Part shown: in pieces, positions 1 to 9,191 of the stretch | Layout: each line of letters starts with the position of its first letter | Position numbering within the stretch: position 1 is the first letter of the stretch | The notes under the pieces: generated by a model | Told to the model about the DNA's origin: nothing | Seen by the model: the letters and a program-made list of their open reading frames with translations, nothing else | The model's database searches: none | Program-made: the position numbers and the translations under genes | NCBI RefSeq assembly: GCF_000226255.1 | Contig: NZ_AGFG01000059.1 | Location: 1-24,675, forward strand | DNA: 24,675 nt | Reading direction: 5' to 3' | DNA from: Desulfovibrio sp. A2 | GTDB taxonomy: Bacteria; Desulfobacterota; Desulfovibrionia; Desulfovibrionales; Desulfovibrionaceae

Positions 1-1
1 C

Positions 2-3000
2 CACCACCGGCACCCATGGCGGCGTGGCCTGGGGGGCCATGCTCTCGCCCATGCGGATGCGCCTGGTGGTCTCCATGCCGTCCATTTCGGGCATCTGGAT
101 GTCCATGAGCACGGCGTCGTAGCGCGTGCGGGCCAGCATTTCCAAAGCCAGCCGCCCGGACGCGGCGCGGTCGGCCGTGTAGCCCAGGCGCGTCAGCAGC
201 CGTTGCGCGGTGATCAGGTTCACCTCGTCGTCGTCCACCACCAGGATGCGCTGCGCGCCGTCGCGTGGCTCCGCCGGGGGCGTTTCGTTCGCGCGGTTGC
301 CCGCCGTTTCCGCAGCGGCCGCGTCGACCGCTCCGTCCGGCCTGCCAGTAGCGCCAGTCGCGCCGGTCGCGCCAGTCGTTACAGTCGTGCCAGTCGTTGC
401 GGTCGTGGCTGACGGGCCGTGCTGTTCCGTGTCGGCGGGTTGCGTCGCGTCGCGCCCCGCCGCGCGCCGTCGCCGGGCGGCCTGCTTTTGTTCGGTGCGC
501 AGGGGCAGGGTGATGTGGAATTCCGCCCCTTCGCCGGGGGCGGTGGCCACGCAGGCGGTGCCGCCCATGAGCAGGGTGAGCCGCCGCACGATGGCAAGGC
601 CAAGGCCCGCTCCGGCGGCCCTAGCGGTGGCCGCGTCGCCTGCGGCGTAGCTGTCGAACAGGGTGCGCAGCCGTTCCGGCTGGAAGCCCGCGCCCGTGTC
701 GGACACCGCCATGTGGATGTTCACCCGGTCCGGCCGCCCGCAGCGGGGCAGCGGGTAGATATCCACGCGCACGCCGCCCGCGTCGGTGCACTTCACGGCG
801 TTGGACACCAGGTTCACCAGCACCTGCCGGATGCGGCCCGCGTCGCCCACCAGTTCCTGGGGCAGGGTCGGATCCGCCGCCACCTCGAAGGTCAGGCCCT
901 TGGCGAGGGCCTGGTGGGCCAGAATGGCGCGCAGGGGTTCCGTCACCTCGGCCATGGAGAACGATTCTTCCATCAGCGGCAGCGCGCCCGCCTCCATGCG
1001 CGAAATGTCCAGAATGTCGTCCAGGATGCGCAGCAGGTTGCGGCTGGCGCCCAGCGCGGTTTCCACGCAGTCTTCCTGCTCGGCGGAAAGCTGGGTGCCG
1101 CGCAGCAGTTGCAGCATGCCCATGACCCCGTTGATGGGGGTGCGCACCTCGTGGCTCATGACCGCCACGAATTCCGATTTGGACCGGTTGGCCTTCTCCG
1201 CCCCTTCCTTGGCCTGGCGCAACTCTTCCTCGGCACGGGTGCGCCGGGTGACGTCGGCGAACATCACGGCGATCTGGCGGTTTCCGGTGCGGAACACCCA
1301 CAGGTCGGCAAAGGCCCACCCGGCGGGCAGCCAGCCGGAGCTGGCGTGGGCCGAGACGCTGAACGCCCCGCCCTTGCTGGCGATGCCGCCGAAGATGGTA
1401 GGCAGGTTGGTGGCGGCGATGCCGGGCAGGGCCTCGGTCAGCCGCCGTCCCAGCATGCCCCGCCCGGTGATGCGCAGGGCCTCGTCCGCCGTGGGGTTCA
1501 CCGCCTCTATGCGCAGGTGCTCGGCCTGGTCCAGGGTGAGCAGCAGCACGCCGAAGGGCGCGCCCTCGACGATGGAGCGGAAGCGGGCCTCCACCTCGCG
1601 CAGTTGCTGTTCCGACTGCCTGCGCTCGGTGATGTCGTGGAACATGCCCACGGCCACGTCCCGTTCGCCCACGCGCAGCACCCTGGCCTTCACCAGCATG
1701 TCCCGTTCCACGCCATCCCGGGTGCGCATGGGCATTTCCACGGGCAGTTCAAGGGGCTGTTGCCGCAGGGTGTTGAAGCGCCCGCCAAAGCCACCCTGGT
1801 GCAGCCGCTCCGGGTGCAGGACGCGCTGGTGCATGCCCACCAGTTCTTCGCGGGTGTAGCCGAACACCTGCGCCGCCGCCCGGTTGGCGTCCATGATGAT
1901 GCCGGTGTCCGCGTCGGCCAGCAGAATGGCGTCCATGGCGTTGTCGAACACGGTGCGGTAGCGGGTCTCGTTGTCGCGCAATTCCGCCGTGAAGGCCTCG
2001 CGCTCGCGCAGGCGGCTGGTGAGAATGGCGGCCATGGTGTCCACGCTGAAGGCCAACTGGCCGATTTCGCCCCGGTCATGGCTTATGCCGGTGCGCGCCC
2101 CAAGCTGGCCTTCGCCGATGCGGGTGGCCGTGGCGGCGATGCTGGAAAGTGGCCGGGCCACCAGCCTGCCGCCCGCCAGCCAGGCCACGGCCAGGGTCAC
2201 GGCCATGGCTCCGCCCAGCAGAACCAGCGCGCGGTTGCGCGCGGCGCGCACGGGGGCCAGCACGGCGTCTTCGGGAATGCCCACGATGACGTTCATGTAG
2301 GGCGCGGCTTGCGGGTACAGGCGCAGGCGGGTGAACCCGTAAAGCCGGACAGTGCCGTCCGCGCCTTCGTGCGTGAGCAGCCCTTCGTCGCCCATGACGC
2401 GCATGGACTCCCACACTCCGCTCCGGATGGGGCTGCCCACGGGATTGCTGGGGGTTTTGGGATGGAAGGACAGGCGGATGCCGCGATGGTCGGACAGGCT
2501 GAGCACCGATCCGGGGGGCAGGTTCAGCTTGTCGAACAGCGTGTCGTAGTGGTCGAGGCGCATGGGTGCGGCCAGCACGCCGTAGACGCGCCCCTCGCCG
2601 TCCACGAGCGGCAGCGCGAAGTGGAAGGTGGCCTCTTGCAGGGTGCGCGCCACCACGTATTCGCCGCTGCTGAAGCGCCGGTCGCGCGTGGCGGCGCGGA
2701 AATACAGGCGGTCGGCAAGGTTGAACGGGGCCTGGCCGGGGTTGGGCACGGGCTGGCGGCCGGAGGCCACCAGGTCGCCGTTGGCGTCCAGGGCCAGCAG
2801 GTTCAGCAGGGCCGCGTCATCGGCCAGCACTTTCCGGAACACGGCCTCGCAGGCGGCCGGATCCAGCCGCCGCACGTCGGGCAGGGCGGCCAGGGTGGTC
2901 AGGGTCTGGCGGGCGCCGTCGGTGACGCGCGCCTGCAACGCGGCGATGCTGCTGGCCGCGCGCGAGACGGACGCCTCGGCCTCGGCCTGCAGTTGCGTGG

Positions 3001-3103
3001 CCAGGCGGTGCGAATCGTACAGGATGACGCCGAACGAGGGCAGTGCCGCCAACAGGGCGACCCAGACCAGGGTGACGCGAATGGAAAGCATGTGCGGCCG
3101 CAT
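2..3103 (-). CDS. Hybrid sensor histidine kinase with receiver domain (C-terminus cut by window edge)
   Basis: Membrane hybrid kinase; 1034 residues are visible and the frame is still open at the window edge. Order: transmembrane helix near residues 5-27, extracytoplasmic sensor region to about 290, second helix about 293-313 (ALVLLGGAMAVTLAVAWLAG), HAMP, two PAS domains (about 385-610), HisKA with phospho-acceptor H651 in SHEVRTPING, and HATPase_c with an N box (NLVSNAVK), DTGAGF and GAGLGLAIV. A low-complexity Thr/Gly/Ala linker (about 898-921) precedes a receiver domain with VVDDDE and acceptor D1001 in LMDIQMPEMDG. The sequence stops near the end of receiver strand 4, so anything after that, such as an Hpt domain, cannot be seen. 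Start 3103 is chosen because GGAG lies 5 nt upstream; an in-frame ATG at 3160 has no such site. The ligand is unknown. Confidence 0.93.
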   Translation of the reverse strand, partial: MRPHMLSIRVTLVWVALLAALPSFGVILYDSHRLATQLQAEAEASVSRAASSIAALQARVTDGARQTLTTLAALPDVRRLDPAACEAVFRKVLADDAALLNLLALDANGDLVASGRQPVPNPGQAPFNLADRLYFRAATRDRRFSSGEYVVARTLQEATFHFALPLVDGEGRVYGVLAAPMRLDHYDTLFDKLNLPPGSVLSLSDHRGIRLSFHPKTPSNPVGSPIRSGVWESMRVMGDEGLLTHEGADGTVRLYGFTRLRLYPQAAPYMNVIVGIPEDAVLAPVRAARNRALVLLGGAMAVTLAVAWLAGGRLVARPLSSIAATATRIGEGQLGARTGISHDRGEIGQLAFSVDTMAAILTSRLREREAFTAELRDNETRYRTVFDNAMDAILLADADTGIIMDANRAAAQVFGYTREELVGMHQRVLHPERLHQGGFGGRFNTLRQQPLELPVEMPMRTRDGVERDMLVKARVLRVGERDVAVGMFHDITERRQSEQQLREVEARFRSIVEGAPFGVLLLTLDQAEHLRIEAVNPTADEALRITGRGMLGRRLTEALPGIAATNLPTIFGGIASKGGAFSVSAHASSGWLPAGWAFADLWVFRTGNRQIAVMFADVTRRTRAEEELRQAKEGAEKANRSKSEFVAVMSHEVRTPINGVMGMLQLLRGTQLSAEQEDCVETALGASRNLLRILDDILDISRMEAGALPLMEESFSMAEVTEPLRAILAHQALAKGLTFEVAADPTLPQELVGDAGRIRQVLVNLVSNAVKCTDAGGVRVDIYPLPRCGRPDRVNIHMAVSDTGAGFQPERLRTLFDSYAAGDAATARAAGAGLGLAIVRRLTLLMGGTACVATAPGEGAEFHITLPLRTEQKQAARRRRAAGRDATQPADTEQHGPSATTATTGTTVTTGATGATGATGRPDGAVDAAAAETAGNRANETPPAEPRDGAQRILVVDDDEVNLITAQRLLTRLGYTADRAASGRLALEMLARTRYDAVLMDIQMPEMDGMETTRRIRMGESMAPQATPPWVPVV

Positions 3104-3236
3104 GGCGACTCCGGGCACGGAAGGCTTGTCGGCCGGTCTGCGGCCGTTGGAACCTGCCATGAGAATGGCACGCTTTCTTGCCGTGCGCCACCGCAAAATC
3201 GCGCCCGGCCAGCATCTTTGCGCGGCAACCACGCGA

Positions 3237-3266
3237 AACGGGGCGGACCATGCGGCCCGCCCCGTT
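3237..3266 (-). terminator. Hairpin terminator after purL
   Basis: A perfect 10-bp GC-rich stem (3237-3246 with 3257-3266) with a 10-nt loop lies about 30 nt past the purL stop. On the minus strand it is followed by TTTCGCG, a short U-tract. It would separate purL from the downstream sensor kinase gene. Confidence 0.6.
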
Positions 3267-3294
3267 GTGGAAAACGTGTACTTTCGGGGTATTG

Positions 3295-6200
3295 CTACCA
3301 GTCGAAGGTGGCCTTGAACGACCGGGCCAGGCCCTCCACGCCTTCCGCCAGCAGGGGCGCGCCCGCCGCCGTGACGGTGAGGGTGGCGTCCGAGGTCACC
3401 TCGCCGATGCAGGCGCAGGCGGAACCGGCGAAGCGCGCCTCGAAGGCGGCGGCGTTCTCGGGCTTCACGGTGACCAGCAGGCGGCTGGCCGATTCGGAGT
3501 ACAGCAGTTCCGTGGGTGTCATTGCGCCGCCATGCGAGGGCGCGGGCACGGCGGCGATGTCGCAGCGCGCGCCCAGCCGTCCGCCCACGGCCATTTCGGC
3601 CAGGGCCACGGCAAGGCCGCCGTCGGACAGATCGTGGCATGCGGTGACGAGGCCCGCGTTGATGGCCCCGTGCAGGGCGCGGTAGCGGTCCATGGCGGCC
3701 AGGGCGTCCACCTGCGGCACGTGCGCGCCCACGGTGTTCAGTTGGTCGGCGATTTCGCTGCCGCCCAGTTCGCGGAAGGTGTCGCCCAGCAGGTACACCT
3801 TGTCGCCGGGCCGCTTGAAGTCGGAGGTGACGGCCCGGTTCACGTCATCCATGACGCCCAGCACCGAGTACAGCACCGTGGGCGGGATGGAGATTTTCAC
3901 CCCGCCACCGAAGTAGTCGTTCTTCATGGAGTCCTTGCCCGAGACGCAGGGCACCCCGTAGGCAAGGCAGAAGTGGGCCAGGGCCTGGTTGGCGCGCACC
4001 AGCTGGGCCAGCTTGTACTGGCCGTCGGGGGTCTTTTCCGACTGCACCGGGTCGCACCAGCAGAAGTTGTCGGTGCCGGCCATGCGGTCGGGGTCGCCGC
4101 CCACGGCCACGGCGTTGCGCACCGCCTCGTCGATGGCGTTGGCCATCATCCAGTAGGTGTCGTAGTCGCTGAACTTGGGGCAGATGCCGTGCGAAAGCAC
4201 GATGCCCGCCTGGCTGCCCAGCAGGGGACGCACCACGGCGGCATCGGCCGGGCCGTCGCGTTTCACGCCGACCAGCGGCTTCACCACGCTGCCGCCCTTC
4301 ACCTCGTGGTCGTACTGACGGATCAGGTATTCCTTGCTGCAGATGTTCAGGCGGCCCAGCATGGCGTGCAGCAGCGGCCCCTGTTCGGCCGGGGCCGGGT
4401 TCAGGCGGCATTCGCACTCGGGCGCGAAGGCCGGGCGTTCCCACACGGCGGAAAGCTGCATCTGGGGCACGCCGTCATGCAGAAAGTCCATGTCCAGGCA
4501 GGCCACCTGCCGGTCGCCGTAGACCACGTGGAAGCGGCCCGATTCGGTGAACTCGCCCAGCGGGGTCAGCTCCACGTCCATCTCCCTGGCCAGGGCCAGG
4601 AAGGCGTCCAGCTTTTCCGGCGGCACGGCCAGGGTCATGCGCTCCTGCGCTTCGGACAGCAGGATTTCCCACGGGCGCAGGCCGTCGTACTTCAGCGGCG
4701 CGCGCGAAAGGTCCAGGCGGCAGCCGCCGGTGTCCTGGGCCATTTCGCCCACGGACGAGGACAGGCCCCCCGCGCCGTTGTCGGTGATGGCGTTGTACAG
4801 GCCCATGTCGCGCGCGCGCATGATGCAGTCGTACATCTTGCGCTGGGTGATGGGGTCGCCGATCTGCACGGCCGTGGCCGGTGAGCCTTCGTGCAGTTCT
4901 TCCGACGAGAAGGTGGCGCCGTGGATGCCGTCCTTGCCGATGCGCCCGCCCGCCATGACGATGACGTCGCCGGGCAGGGCCTTCTTGTACCAGCCGGGGC
5001 GGCCGTGAATCTCCTTGGGCAGCATGCCCACGGTGCCGCAGTACACCAGCGGCTTGCCCAGGTAGCGTTCGTCGAACACGATGGAGCCGTTGACGGTGGG
5101 GATGCCCGACTTGTTGCCGCCGTGCTCCACGCCTTCGCGCACGCCTTCCATGACCCGGCGCGGGTGCAGCAGGCGGGGGGGCAGCTCCCCTTCGTGGAAG
5201 GGCGAGGCAAAGCAGAACACGTCGGTGTTGCACAAGAGTTCCGCGCCAAGGCCGGTGCCCATGGGGTCGCGGTTCACGCCCACGATGCCGGTCAGCGCGC
5301 CGCCGTAAGGGTCCAGCGCCGAGGGGCTGTTGTGGGTCTCCACCTTGATGCACACGTCGTGGGTGTCGTTGAAGGCGATGACCCCGGCGTTGTCCTTGAA
5401 CACCGAGCGGCAGAAGTCGCGCTCGCCAAGGCGCTGGCGGATGGTTTTGGTGGAACCCTGAATGTACGTCTTGTACAGGCTGTCCACCACCTCGCGGCGG
5501 CCCGTTTCGCGGTTCTCGTAGTCGATGCGGGCGGAAAATATCTTGTGCTTGCAGTGCTCGGACCAGGTCTGGGCCAGCACCTCGATTTCCGCGTCGGTGG
5601 GGTCTGCGGGCAGGCCAAGGGCGGCGCGGTCCTGGCGCACGGCGGGGTCCGCGTAGTAGGCGCGGATGGCGTGCAACTCTTCCAGGCTGAGGGCCAGGGT
5701 GTTCTCGCGGCTGAAGGCCAGCATGGCCGCGTCGTCCATGGAGGACAGCGGGATGATGGCCACCTCGTCGCTGGATGCCCCGGTCACCTGCGCGGCCTGC
5801 GGGACGAAGCCGGGCTCGGCGGCCCATTCGTCGCGGCTTTTCAGCATGAAGCGCTGGATGAGTTCGTTGGCCAGCAGGTCGCGGGCGATGTGTTCCATGT
5901 CCGCGCGGGACAGGGGCGCGTCCTTGGCGCAGGTCACGTGGAACTGGGCCGAGGTGTACACGGCGATGGACCGGCGGTCGGCGTTCAGCACCAGGGCCAG
6001 GGTGTCGCGCGCGGTGCGGCCCTCGTTGTCGGTGACGCCGGGGCGAAAGCCCACTTCCAGCACCCAGTCCGCCGGGGCCGCGCCCTGCGGGGCGGGCAGC
6101 AGGTCCAGCGCGGCGTCCTGCAGCACGGGGTCGTGCAGCACGCCCTGGGCCACCATGCGGGCGAGATCATCGCCGGAAAGGCCATCCACGGTGAACACCC

Positions 6201-6318
6201 TGACGAGGCGCACGGACTCCACGTTCAGGCCCAGCGAGGCCCGGATCTTGGCGGCGACGTTGCGGCCCACGGTATCGGTGACCTGCGGCCGAAGCCCAAC
6301 TTCTATGCGCCGAAGCAT
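3295..6318 (-). CDS. purL: Phosphoribosylformylglycinamidine synthase, PurS-PurS-PurL form without glutaminase domain
   Basis: Converts FGAR to FGAM in purine synthesis using ATP and ammonia. The protein has 1007 aa. Two PurS-like repeats are visible at the N-terminus: EVGLRPQVTDTVGR (about 6-19) and EVGFRPGVTDNEGR (about 88-101). The PurL core follows with WSEHCKHKIF (252-261), GGNKSGIPTVNGS, GKDGIHGATFSSEE, TDNGAGGLSSSVGE, DHEVKGGSV, DRMAGTDNFCW, VSGKDSMKNDY and ACHDLSDGGLAVAL. It ends at ATFDW, so the C-terminal glutaminase of the roughly 1300-aa enterobacterial enzyme is absent and a separate PurQ must supply ammonia. It is longer than the small PurL of Bacillus, which works with a free PurS. 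Start 6318 has AGGAG 6 nt upstream; the frame stays open further upstream but without conserved sequence. Confidence 0.96.
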   Translation of the reverse strand: MLRRIEVGLRPQVTDTVGRNVAAKIRASLGLNVESVRLVRVFTVDGLSGDDLARMVAQGVLHDPVLQDAALDLLPAPQGAAPADWVLEVGFRPGVTDNEGRTARDTLALVLNADRRSIAVYTSAQFHVTCAKDAPLSRADMEHIARDLLANELIQRFMLKSRDEWAAEPGFVPQAAQVTGASSDEVAIIPLSSMDDAAMLAFSRENTLALSLEELHAIRAYYADPAVRQDRAALGLPADPTDAEIEVLAQTWSEHCKHKIFSARIDYENRETGRREVVDSLYKTYIQGSTKTIRQRLGERDFCRSVFKDNAGVIAFNDTHDVCIKVETHNSPSALDPYGGALTGIVGVNRDPMGTGLGAELLCNTDVFCFASPFHEGELPPRLLHPRRVMEGVREGVEHGGNKSGIPTVNGSIVFDERYLGKPLVYCGTVGMLPKEIHGRPGWYKKALPGDVIVMAGGRIGKDGIHGATFSSEELHEGSPATAVQIGDPITQRKMYDCIMRARDMGLYNAITDNGAGGLSSSVGEMAQDTGGCRLDLSRAPLKYDGLRPWEILLSEAQERMTLAVPPEKLDAFLALAREMDVELTPLGEFTESGRFHVVYGDRQVACLDMDFLHDGVPQMQLSAVWERPAFAPECECRLNPAPAEQGPLLHAMLGRLNICSKEYLIRQYDHEVKGGSVVKPLVGVKRDGPADAAVVRPLLGSQAGIVLSHGICPKFSDYDTYWMMANAIDEAVRNAVAVGGDPDRMAGTDNFCWCDPVQSEKTPDGQYKLAQLVRANQALAHFCLAYGVPCVSGKDSMKNDYFGGGVKISIPPTVLYSVLGVMDDVNRAVTSDFKRPGDKVYLLGDTFRELGGSEIADQLNTVGAHVPQVDALAAMDRYRALHGAINAGLVTACHDLSDGGLAVALAEMAVGGRLGARCDIAAVPAPSHGGAMTPTELLYSESASRLLVTVKPENAAAFEARFAGSACACIGEVTSDATLTVTAAGAPLLAEGVEGLARSFKATFDW

Positions 6319-6361
6319 GACTGACTCCTGAGGGTGTTTGGGGGTGGCGAGCGGTTGGCTC

Positions 6362-6390
6362 TCCATAAAGGCAAACGGCGTGGTTTGCAA
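6362..6390 (-). promoter_or_regulatory. Candidate sigma70 promoter for purL
   Basis: Reading the minus strand, TTGCAA (6385-6390) and TATGGA (6362-6367) are separated by exactly 17 nt, about 44 nt upstream of the purL start. The -35 lies within the small palindrome TTTGCAAA. Match is moderate and untested. Confidence 0.35.
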
Positions 6391-6463
6391 ATACGTGAAG
6401 GGGGCTCGTGGCGCGGGGGGGATGGAGGCGGGATGCCAGGGCCGCGCGGGGCGCGTACGGCGC

Positions 6464-6498
6464 GGCGGCATGCACGGATGGTTTCCGTACATGCCGCC
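6464..6498. repeat. 15-bp inverted repeat between the HDOD-GGDEF gene and purL
   Basis: Arms 6464-6478 and 6484-6498 are complementary at 14 of 15 positions with a 5-nt loop. It lies 42 nt past the HDOD-GGDEF stop and about 145 nt upstream of the purL start. It has no U-tract on either strand, so it may be a factor-assisted terminator or a protein-binding site. Confidence 0.6.
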
Positions 6499-6539
6499 TG
6501 TTGTTCCGTGATGTTCCGGATGGCGGCGGGCGTGGCTGC

Positions 6540-9050
6540 CTATTCCGCCCAGCGCACCTTCACGCCGTCCATCTTCTTGGCGGTGTAGCTGGCCCGGTCG
6601 GCCCGCTGGACCAGGCTTTCACCCGTGTCGGAGGGGGCCAGCAGGGCAAGGCCCATGCTCAGGTCCACCGCGCCCTTGCAACTGGTCACCACGCCTTCGC
6701 GAATGCGCTTGGCAAGCCCTTCCATGGCCTCGGGCGAGACCTCGGTGACCACTACGGCGAATTCGTCGCCGCCGTAACGGCATGGAAAGTCCATGCCCTT
6801 GCGCACCACCGCGCTGATGCCCGCGGCCACCCGGCGCAGCACGGTGTCGCCCGCCTGGTGTCCGTAGGTGTCGTTGATGGACTTGAACCGGTCGAGGTCG
6901 AAGAAGATCAGCCCCAGCTGGCGGCCGGTGCGGCGGCTGCGTTCCATCTCGCGTTCCAGGATCATGTGGAACTGCGAATGGTTGAACAGCCCGGTCAGGC
7001 CATCGTACATGGCCTGCTGCTTCACCTTTTCCTCCAGGCGGCGGATGCTGGTCAGGTCGCGTCCCACCACCAGGAAGGCCGGGCCATCGTGCTCGCGCGA
7101 ATCCAGCGCGGAAAAGACCAGTTCGAACAGGCCCATGCTGCCGTCGCCCAGTTCCAGCACCGCTTCCACCGGCGCGGCCGGAGAAGCGCCGGACAGGTAG
7201 GCCACGTCCCATGCCTCGGTGAAGGTGGCCGTGGGGCGCGAGACCGCGAACAGGTTCTTGCCCCGCAGGCCCGCGCAGCGGCGTGACGCCCAAGAGACCA
7301 GACCCGCCCGGTCCACGGTGAGCACGATTTCCTGCATGGAGTCCAGCAGCCGTTCCAGAAAGTCGCGCTGGCGCAGGTTCTGCACGTCCACGTCGGATAT
7401 CTCGGTCACGTCCTCGATGAGCAGCAGGGCGTCGTCGTGAGTGGCGTCGCGGCGGCGGTGCAGCGAAACGTAGGCGCACGGGGCCTCCGTGCGCGCGCTC
7501 GCCGCGCCGGAGGGGCAGAACAGGCGGCTGATGAAGGCGGGGCCGTCGTCGGCGGTAAAGGTCTGCCATTCGGGGCCGAAGTCGAAGCCAAGGGCCTCGG
7601 CCAGCAGGGGGCGCACCGGCGTGCGGGGGGGCAGTTCGTCGCGGCCCACGTAGTCCAGGAAGCGCCGGTTGGCCTCCACCAGCAGGCCTTCGCGGTCCAG
7701 CCGGGCCACGCCCAAGGGCAGCGCGTCCAGGGTGTCGGCCTTGGCTTCCAGCACGGCCTGCTGGCGGTAGTAGTTTTCAAGCGCCATGGCCATGAAGTGG
7801 CAGTACACCAGCAGGGCCGACTTGCGCGCCGGGGCCAGGGCGTCCTTGGGCAGGCGCAGTTGGCCCCAGTCGGTGCCGGAGGCGGACAGGGGCACCCGTT
7901 CCTGGCCGGACTGCCACGGCAGCCGCGCGAAGGGGCCGGGACCGGCCTGACGTGGGGTGGGGGTGGTTTCGTCCGCGCTGAACAGCAGATAGTCCTCGCC
8001 GCCCGGCACGCGCAGCGCCACTTCCCATCGCTGCACGTTCCAGTACCAGCGCAGCTGCCGCCCCAGGGTGGCGGCCAGCGAGGGCAGCCCCCCGGCCACG
8101 TGCGACAGTTCCGCCCCCAGGAAATAGAAGGATTGCAGCGTTTCCAGCGACTGTTCGTACAGCCGCGCCCCCACCGGACGGTCCTGGATGGCCAGTTGCG
8201 CCAGCATGGACTTGAAGCGCTGGGCGCAGGATTCGCGCAGGTTTTCCAACGCCTGGTCGTCCAGCGCGAGGCGGGCGCGCAGCAGCATCTCGAACTGGAT
8301 GATCAGCGCGGGGTGGGTGGCCTGGCCGTGCAGCAGGTCGGCCCACTGGGTGCCCAGGATCACCGCCTGGGTCAGCGGCGGGTGGTGGGGCACGCCGTCC
8401 AGGTCGTGGTGGTTGGCGATGGCCTCGGCGATGGCCTCGGGCAGCCCCCACCTGTGGATGATGTTGCGGGCCATGGCCGCGTGGTCCGCGCCCCAGCAGG
8501 TGTTTTCCAGCGAAAGCTGGTCGCGTTCCAGGCTGGTGATGCAGGCCTTGCCGCGCAGCACCGGGTCTTCGTCGGCGGAGCACAGGTGCATGAACAGGGC
8601 AAGGTCTTTCAGCAGGGACGCGAGATAGGCCAGGTGGGCCATGTCGGGCTGCACGCGCAGGGCGATCTGCTCCGCCGCGATGGACGACCAGACCACCAGC
8701 CGCCAGTCCTGGTACATGGCCTGCTGGGGGCGCTTCAGCTCGCTGCTCACCCGCTTCTGGAACGACAGCGACAGGGCCAGCTTGAGGATTTCGCGGGTGC
8801 CCAGCACCGTTGCGGCGCGTTGCAGGTCCGCCACCTTGGTGCCCAGGCCGTAGTAGGGCGAGTTGACCAGATTCAGCACCGCCGCGGCCAGCATGGGGTC
8901 CATGGCCAGGATGCGGGCGATGGTGGAGAATTCCGGAAACGGGGCCACCAGCGCCTGCACCAGTTGCACCATGACCGGGGGAAAGGTGAGTTGCAGGCAG
9001 CGGTTGATGGCTTCTTCGTCGGCCGGTGGCCGACCCTGCGGAGCATTCAT
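6540..9050 (-). CDS. HDOD - PAS - GGDEF signalling protein (putative diguanylate cyclase)
   Basis: An 836-aa protein with no obvious membrane segment. Residues about 10-215 form an HDOD domain (VLNLVNSPYYGL, ILKLALSLSFQ, IAEAIANHHDLDG). A middle region of unclear type follows, then two PAS-like segments (LPLGVARLDREGLLVEANRR; LERLLDSMQEIVLTVDRAG). The C-terminal domain starts near YDGLTGLFNH and has an intact active site, GGDEF at 760-764, plus FFDLDRFKSINDTYGH. The product would be cyclic di-GMP. The inhibitory I-site RxxD expected five residues before GGDEF reads KGMD, so canonical feedback binding is probably missing. Start 9050 has GGAGG 5 nt upstream; an in-frame ATG at 9083 has none. 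The inputs are unknown. Confidence 0.93.
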   Translation of the reverse strand: MNAPQGRPPADEEAINRCLQLTFPPVMVQLVQALVAPFPEFSTIARILAMDPMLAAAVLNLVNSPYYGLGTKVADLQRAATVLGTREILKLALSLSFQKRVSSELKRPQQAMYQDWRLVVWSSIAAEQIALRVQPDMAHLAYLASLLKDLALFMHLCSADEDPVLRGKACITSLERDQLSLENTCWGADHAAMARNIIHRWGLPEAIAEAIANHHDLDGVPHHPPLTQAVILGTQWADLLHGQATHPALIIQFEMLLRARLALDDQALENLRESCAQRFKSMLAQLAIQDRPVGARLYEQSLETLQSFYFLGAELSHVAGGLPSLAATLGRQLRWYWNVQRWEVALRVPGGEDYLLFSADETTPTPRQAGPGPFARLPWQSGQERVPLSASGTDWGQLRLPKDALAPARKSALLVYCHFMAMALENYYRQQAVLEAKADTLDALPLGVARLDREGLLVEANRRFLDYVGRDELPPRTPVRPLLAEALGFDFGPEWQTFTADDGPAFISRLFCPSGAASARTEAPCAYVSLHRRRDATHDDALLLIEDVTEISDVDVQNLRQRDFLERLLDSMQEIVLTVDRAGLVSWASRRCAGLRGKNLFAVSRPTATFTEAWDVAYLSGASPAAPVEAVLELGDGSMGLFELVFSALDSREHDGPAFLVVGRDLTSIRRLEEKVKQQAMYDGLTGLFNHSQFHMILEREMERSRRTGRQLGLIFFDLDRFKSINDTYGHQAGDTVLRRVAAGISAVVRKGMDFPCRYGGDEFAVVVTEVSPEAMEGLAKRIREGVVTSCKGAVDLSMGLALLAPSDTGESLVQRADRASYTAKKMDGVKVRWAE

Positions 9051-9140
9051 GCGCCCCTCCGGCTGTGGGGTTGCGTGGAGCATGGCGTGGCGTGCGGGGC
9101 ATGCGGCGAACCGCGCGCCGGTAAGGCTGGCCCGGCTGAG

Positions 9141-9174
9141 TGGTCTGGCCGTGTGGTCTGGCCGTGTGGTCGGG
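9141..9174. repeat. 13-bp tandem repeat, about 2.6 copies, in an intergenic gap
   Basis: The unit TGGTCTGGCCGTG occurs at 9141-9153 and 9154-9166, followed by a partial third copy. It lies in the 141-bp gap between the polyprenyl synthase stop and the HDOD-GGDEF start. No coding role is apparent. Confidence 0.8.
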
Positions 9175-9191
9175 CGGCGGCGCGGGGTGCG

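Noticed and set aside
3104..3160. Upstream in-frame ATG (3160) as start of the sensor kinase
   Set aside because: No ribosome site there, whereas GGAG is well placed before 3103 and the membrane helix follows at once.
419..3685. A 1088-codon plus-strand open frame, and similar long plus-strand frames at 3178-4884, 7437-10997 and 12792-14855
   Set aside because: They lie antisense to well-recognised minus-strand genes and translate to His/Gly/Arg-rich sequence with no domains, as expected for shadow frames in GC-rich DNA.
9141..9174. CRISPR array
   Set aside because: Units are directly adjacent without spacers; the same holds for the other repeats in the window.
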